Below, piece after piece: positions 59,101-64,000 of a DNA stretch of 64,000 nt (the stretch's first letter is position 1; the number at the start of each line of letters is the position of its first letter). A program made the position numbers and the translations under genes. The stretch is from assembly GCF_041296385.1 (NCBI RefSeq), contig NC_091016.1:16157497-16221496 (forward strand), in the 5' to 3' direction. Source of the stretch: Aphelocoma coerulescens (Eukaryota; Chordata; Aves; Passeriformes; Corvidae). The notes under the pieces are model-generated. The model was not told the DNA's origin. It searched no databases and saw only the letters and a program-made list of their open reading frames with translations.

Positions 59101-62100
59101 TAATAATACCCTGCTACTGAAACCCACACTGGGATGTAGCTCTGTAGTGGTTCCCAATGAAGCAGATTGCCTGCTTTGTCACTGCCAGCCCTGGTGACCC
59201 TGCGAGGGACCACAGTTCATCCCACACACGTTCTGTCTCCAGGAAAAGCTTGCCTTGGCTTATTAGAGTGGTAGGACTGGAGGCTTGCAGGATAATGCAG
59301 GCAACAGCGTCTAAACTCAAACAAGACCCCCAAAACCGCAACAGATAGGCACAAGGAAAACTAAAATACATACGACGGTCAAGTATTGGGAAATCAGTTC
59401 ATTTTCCAGTCTCTCTGCCAAGATCTGATTTCACAGATGTTACAGAAACCCACAGGATACTGAGGCACTGAGCAGTAATAGCTCTTGTATGAGTAACTTG
59501 GTGTCTTGTCCCTAGATCCACACAGGTAACCTGCCATTTAAAAACAGCTTATCCTTCAGGTGGGAATGGATGTGTGAATTTTGGAGCCTTCTCACCCTTT
59601 TCCATAGGGGAGGGAGAAGATCACTTCTGCAAAGCTCTGGGATGCAAAACCTTTTCACTGCTTACGTGTGATTGAACTCTTGAGGTCCCTGATGTGAAAT
59701 GTTTTACATAGCTCCTGGTACAGCAGACAACTTTGGATTTATAAATGTGAAAGGAGAGCTTTTCTTTTGGAATTTAAAATCCTCCCAAGTAGGCTGGAAG
59801 GAAAGAAGAAAGGGATTCAAAAATCGGCAGGAATTTCCTTTCTTTTACAAAATGTAGTTGCCCCTGCCCTTTCCCTCCCCACTGGCCTTTGTCTTATGAC
59901 CTCAGAAGAGAGAGCAGAAATGTGTGTTTCCCTTGTAGATAAAGTATCACTGATGAAAGAGTTCAGCCACCGAAGGAGTGAACTGAAGGGCCAAGCTCTG
60001 CTGGATGTCACGGAGCATCTCTCAGGTATGGCCTCCCCTTCTAAGCCAAGAGGTCTTCCGAGGCAGAATTTACAGGGAATGCCAGTGAATAGACAGGTCC
60101 AAATCAGGAGGTGCTGAGCTTGTCCCTCCTGCCCAATACCCATGGAAGGTGTATTGGGCAGGTTTTCCCTGGCTGCTGCAGAGGTGTGCAGCATCTGAGA
60201 TGGGGGCGGCGCTCGGCCTCGGGGCTGAGCTCTCACTGGGGCATCTCAGAAGCCGCCTCCAGGAAAGGGAGGGGCTAAAAATTCCCAAGCTGGCTCCTCT
60301 CTTGGAAGCTCCGGGACAGCTCTGATCCTTTAGGGGAAATGGTGGCAAATGCTGTTTCAGGGGATCCATTTGTTTTGTCCTCACAGAATTCTTGCTTTGC
60401 TCTTGGAAAGTTTTGAGGTGGAAGCCTGCAGTGCCTGGGGGTCACAGCTTAGGTCAAAACTCAGCCCACACGAGCCTAACGAGGCCCGGATTTTGTGCAA
60501 GGCAGCCTTTGGGGGCAGAGGGGCAGAAGCAGAGTGCTGAGGCTCCCTGCCTGTGCTGTCAAAGTGCCATTGGACTGAGCATTTCAGGGTGTGCAGTCAG
60601 GGTCTTCCTATGTCAGCGCTGCCCAAAATGCTCCAAATGCAGCTGATAATTGATTGCTCAGAGGAGCTTGCTATGTCAGCAATAGCCAAGGGATGGAAAA
60701 ATGATAATCTCAATATATGCTAGAGAAGACAGTGTATAGCCTTGCTTTATTTATAGCCTTGCTTTAGCTGGGGCTAAATCCACTGCTAATTATGCCAGCA
60801 TCTTTAAATGCAAGGTTTAATACACTTTGTGTCTTCATTCTGAATCTCAAAAGGGCACCTTCAGCCATTGGAGTGTCAAAGGCCCTTTACAGAGCATTTG
60901 AATAAAGTAGATCTCCAGGAATAGGGAATTTAGTTTTGCAGCTATTTTAATCTCTTCTTCAAATAAAGGAATTCAACTGGAATTAGGACTTCTCTAGAAA
61001 GAGCAGATGCTCTCTCTGAGATTTAGTGGCAATCTCTCTGAGATTTCTCTGCGCAAGTTGCGTAGTGACCGATGTCTTTAATTGCATGTAAGCTCAAATG
61101 AACTCCCATTTTAAAATGGGTACTGTAAGCCTTTTCCTGCTTAGCAGAATTGGTTTTAGGTACTTTCAGGAGCTGTTTAAATGTTGATGACTGCTGGTGG
61201 ATTAACAGCATAGAGAAAATGAAGTCTCTTCCACCACAGAATAATCAATGGCGACTACATAACATTTTGCCTGGTCAGAAAATAAGAATGGTCCCCAGAC
61301 CATATCAGGTTTTGATCTCTCAGCCAAATCTGCCATGCAAGGAGCCTGTTGGTAGTAAATTTTTGTCTGTGTTTGATACAGTTCAGAAAATGAGCAGAGA
61401 GCAGGCTTTGGAGACAGCGGGAGAGAACACTTGTGTTTTGGTTACATTTCTGTCCCCTGTGTAGCATTCTTCTCTCTCTATTCCCCTATTTCAGCGCACA
61501 TTGTAAGAAAAAATGCCATTAACACTGTGAGGGGAAATGCCATTAAAATTTGGAGATGCTCCAATGCCATGGCAATGGGGTCTGGCTAATTACCTAAGAC
61601 AGCCTGAGGTTTGAAACAGCTGTTTGTTAGAAGCCACAAAAGCCTTCTGCCAAAGACACCGGCTAGTCACTGATGTTTCAAATCCAGCTGTCAAACAGCA
61701 CCCATCTCTGGTGGGCTGGAGTTTCCAAGTGTGTTCTAATACTGCCCTTTGCCGTGTGCCACCAAGCAAAGGGAAGAGCCAGATGAGACTTTTGGCACTT
61801 GACATCAAAGGTCACAACAATGGAATCATCCCTTTTATTAGAAATCTCTCAACTGCCTCTCTATGGTGCATTTCAAAATCTTTGGCGTGGGTTTCGACAA
61901 CTTCTAAATGGAAATAAACGGCAATTTGACATTTCAGTCGCTGTTCATGCAGAAATAAATTGTGGAATGATTTAGTAAAGGTGTGAAGTCTGCCACAGGT
62001 ACAAGGCTCTGTTTGGAGAAATTAGTCCTGAGAGCTTGGTGGTTCTGTTTCGGGGATGTTCAGCTGCTTTGCCCATTTCTGGATCATGAGGCTCTCACTG

Positions 62101-63030
62101 TTATTTCACTGATCTTAGCCAGAGAGACTCCCAAAATCACAAGTAGAGGTAGATCCTTGTTTGCATTAAGGCTGGTGGTTAAGAAGTTTGTGTCTCTCTT
62201 CCGGCAGCGCTTGTGGGATGGGTTTATCCCAGGAGCCCCAAAGTCGTCCAGCGCTACGCCCTGCCCGTGCTCTGGTCCTTCCTGGGGAACAAGGCGCTGC
62301 CTGTCCGAAGCGCCAATGTCTGCACTGTGGTCACCAAGCTTGCCTGCGCCCTCTACAAGGTGATGGGCGCCAAGCTGAGGAAGCATGCTGCCAGCCAGCC
62401 TCCGCACGTGCAGGAAAACCTCTCCAACATTTTGGGCTGGTGGAGTGTTGATGACCTGTAGAAAGATGACAAAGTGCTGCGTTGGACACCTCCGGATGTG
62501 ACTTCTTAGCTGTGCCAAAAATGACAGAATGCAAAGGAAGGGTGTGCACCTGCCCCCGCTCTCTCCACCCCCCTTCCTAGTCGTGGCATGGGGTGCCTGA
62601 AGCAACTTCCGATTGAGGACAAGGTGAAGGCTGAGCATGGCTCAGCCTCACAAAGAGGTAAGGCGGGAGCTGGGCCGCTCTCTGGCGGGAGGAAGGCTCT
62701 TGTGCCAGCCTAGAGAGCCTGGGCACATTGCCAGGGAACAGTTCTGCCCTGCATGTGCCCCCTGCAATGAGCTGTGCAGCTCCCAGTGCCCCGTGTAGCT
62801 GTAGGGCTGCTCAGCTGTGGGGCCGGGAGAGGAGCAGGAGGGTGCGTGTGCAGCTGAGCCATTCCTGGAAAGCACAGGGCTCTGGGCTCCCTGCTGTCCC
62901 AGGGCAGCCCAGAGGCCACGCTGTTCCTGTGCTGGCTCTCTGGAAGTGGGTCAGGGTGTCTCCCTGGTCTGCCTCAAGTGGCTGCTGGCAGGAGCGTGTT
63001 TCCCTGTGCAGCTCTTTAGAAGTTACCTGG
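56145..63030. repeat. Inverted repeat, right arm
   Basis: Reverse complement of 33278-40152. Outer end: identity runs through 'gttacctgg' at 63022-63030, after which the left arm continues 'gaatctctcc' and the right arm 'tggtctgtcc'. Inner end: position 56145 pairs with 40152. Confidence 0.95.
57004..62461 (+). CDS. TOGARAM2-like: TOGARAM2-like fragment, C-terminal TOG domain only
   Basis: Four plus-strand exons, 57004-57208, 58385-58601, 59939-60025 and 62208-62461, mirror the last four exons of the minus-strand gene. They join in phase to an open frame of 253 residues plus stop (KETEPLQKLYNLLEAKEF through to GWWSVDDL). One visible amino-acid change is KQRALDV here against KQKALDV. All splice sites are preserved. 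The upstream exons are absent because the arm starts inside the intron at the 40152 equivalent, and what lies upstream is antisense segment A. No start codon or promoter is evident, so it is best called a 5'-truncated copy whose reading frame has not yet decayed. It could be expressed from a captured promoter. Confidence 0.75.
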
Positions 63031-63173
63031 TGGTCTGTCCCATTAAATACATAGCTTCAGATGCTTTAGGTTTGCATTGCGGCCTCTGTTATATTTTGTG
63101 TCTCCACTTTGCAGGACTGACTGGCTACAGTCTTATCAAGAAGTTTTCCTTGGACATTTCCTATGTTCCCTAA
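62588..63173 (+). pseudogene. Truncated copy of the MGC small gene
   Basis: First exon 62588-62657 is identical in design to 33720-33651 (MGCLKQLPIEDK...). It splices in phase to an exon at 63115 (acceptor 'ctttgcag') that reads LTGYSLIKKFSLDISYVP and then stops at TAA (63171-63173). In copy 1 the equivalent codon is TTA. The product would be only 42 aa. A polyadenylation signal follows at 63330. This second exon belongs to the A-type paralogue, so the gene is a recombinant of two paralogues. Confidence 0.55.
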
Positions 63174-64000
63174 CCGACAAAGCCCTTGCCTCCTATCCAG
63201 AAGAGCTCTCTTTCCTCGAGCTCAGGAAGAAGGTGCTGCCTGTCCGAAGAATGTTTGAAGATTTGGATTTATACTTTAGGCTTTGTAGTTACAGATGTAC
63301 ATATGTTCTGATATGTAGATGTAGGTTTGAATAAATGTGTTGTGATTTTATCTTTTACATTTTGAAAATAGATTTTCAACTGTATATCTTTTATTTTGAT
63401 TTTTTCGGTTTTAAATAAAATAATTTAAAAAAAAAAACAAGCCGAGAATGTGAGACCTGCTGACCTAGAGGTTGTCAGAGTGCAGCTGACTCAACAAGCC
63501 ACTGTCTCACGGTATTCTTTCCTCACAGGGCCTCTCCTCTTCCTCTTTTGCCATGTTTTCTTCATGTCATTTGTGCTGCTGTTTGTTAGTTAGCATTCCA
63601 ATGGGGCCACCTATTACCATGTTTGGGGGACAATGGACCCAGAAGATCCTGTATAGTCTACAGTTTTCTGCCTCAATGTATTCTGTGCTCACAAAAGGCC
63701 TGAGCAAAGCAACAAAGAGAATGTGCCCAAATCCCAAAGCTTTGCTCCTTTGCAATCTCAGACAGATCTGGCTCAGAGGTGTCTTCAATCACAATTCCAT
63801 AGGTAAGAAGAGGACGTGTATTTCACTGGCAAAAGAGGCACTGCTTTGGAAAAGGCATCTGTATGTATATTTACCCAGGACAGCAGTCCAACAGCGTTGT
63901 TTGCGACTTGTTTGCAGAAGGATGAGCGAACTGTGAGGTTATTGAACAGGTGACAAGGGTTCCTCAAATCTGTACTGCAGCCTGGGTGCCATTCAGCCCA
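63031..64000 (-). repeat. Segmental duplication A, inverted copy 4 (partial)
   Basis: Reverse complement of about 10160-11140 of copy 1, continuing to the window edge. Its inner part (about 63630-64000) is also an inverted match to the end of copy 2, so a second, nested inverted pair exists. Confidence 0.92.
63330..63335 (+). terminator. Polyadenylation signal AATAAA
   Basis: Plus-strand AATAAA in 'ggtttgaataaatgtgttg', followed by a second AAATAAAATAA and an A-run at 63412-63438. It is the first signal after both the TOG4 fragment stop (62461) and the truncated small gene. Confidence 0.6.

Noticed and set aside
1..64000. CRISPR arrays, tRNA or rRNA genes, prokaryotic operons
   Set aside because: No regularly spaced direct repeats, no cloverleaf or rRNA core motifs recognised, and gene structure is clearly spliced eukaryotic.

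Overview
This window is vertebrate nuclear DNA, most likely from a bird and probably a songbird (inference). The direct evidence is spliced genes with canonical GT-AG introns, many 3'-truncated CR1 LINE copies in both orientations, at least one clear endogenous-retrovirus LTR, and two gene families that I know as multi-copy in passerine genomes: PIM1-like kinases and TOG-array (TOGARAM2/FAM179A-like) genes. There is no sign of prokaryotic, plasmid or viral-genome organisation.

The layout is a mosaic of recent segmental duplications. Segment A1 (1-10509, continuing as less-duplicated sequence to about 14.6 kb) carries minus-strand exons of a TOGARAM2-like gene that runs off the left edge. The middle (about 15.6-24 kb) is a CpG-rich PIM locus: CR1 debris, a stray PIM exon-2 fragment, an apparently intact five-exon PIM1-like kinase (plus strand, 477 aa) and a decayed PIM copy. 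A 421-bp direct repeat (16710-17130 and 23172-23592) flanks the PIM block. Then comes a third, partial A copy (about 24.1-28.2 kb), and a small minus-strand gene (31.0-33.7 kb) with a short Met-Gly-Cys first exon.

The main coding feature is a 13-exon minus-strand TOGARAM2-like gene (33847-51150). Every exon junction checked is phase-consistent and gives an open frame of 703 residues with two TOG-type HEAT domains; its first exon(s) were not found. Its 5' half lies inside a near-identical second copy of segment A (45638-56143). Its 3' half is one arm of a large inverted repeat: 33278-40152 returns in reverse complement at 56145-63030 (about 6.9 kb per arm, about 16 kb spacer). The second arm carries only the four C-terminal TOG exons, on the plus strand. 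From 63031 to the window end the sequence is an inverted copy of A again.

TOGARAM proteins bind tubulin and act in cilia and axonemes; PIM kinases are constitutively active Ser/Thr kinases. I see no direct functional link between them here. What they share is that both are being duplicated, truncated and recombined in the same stretch. The central question is whether the palindrome and near-identical copies are real amplicons or assembly artefacts.
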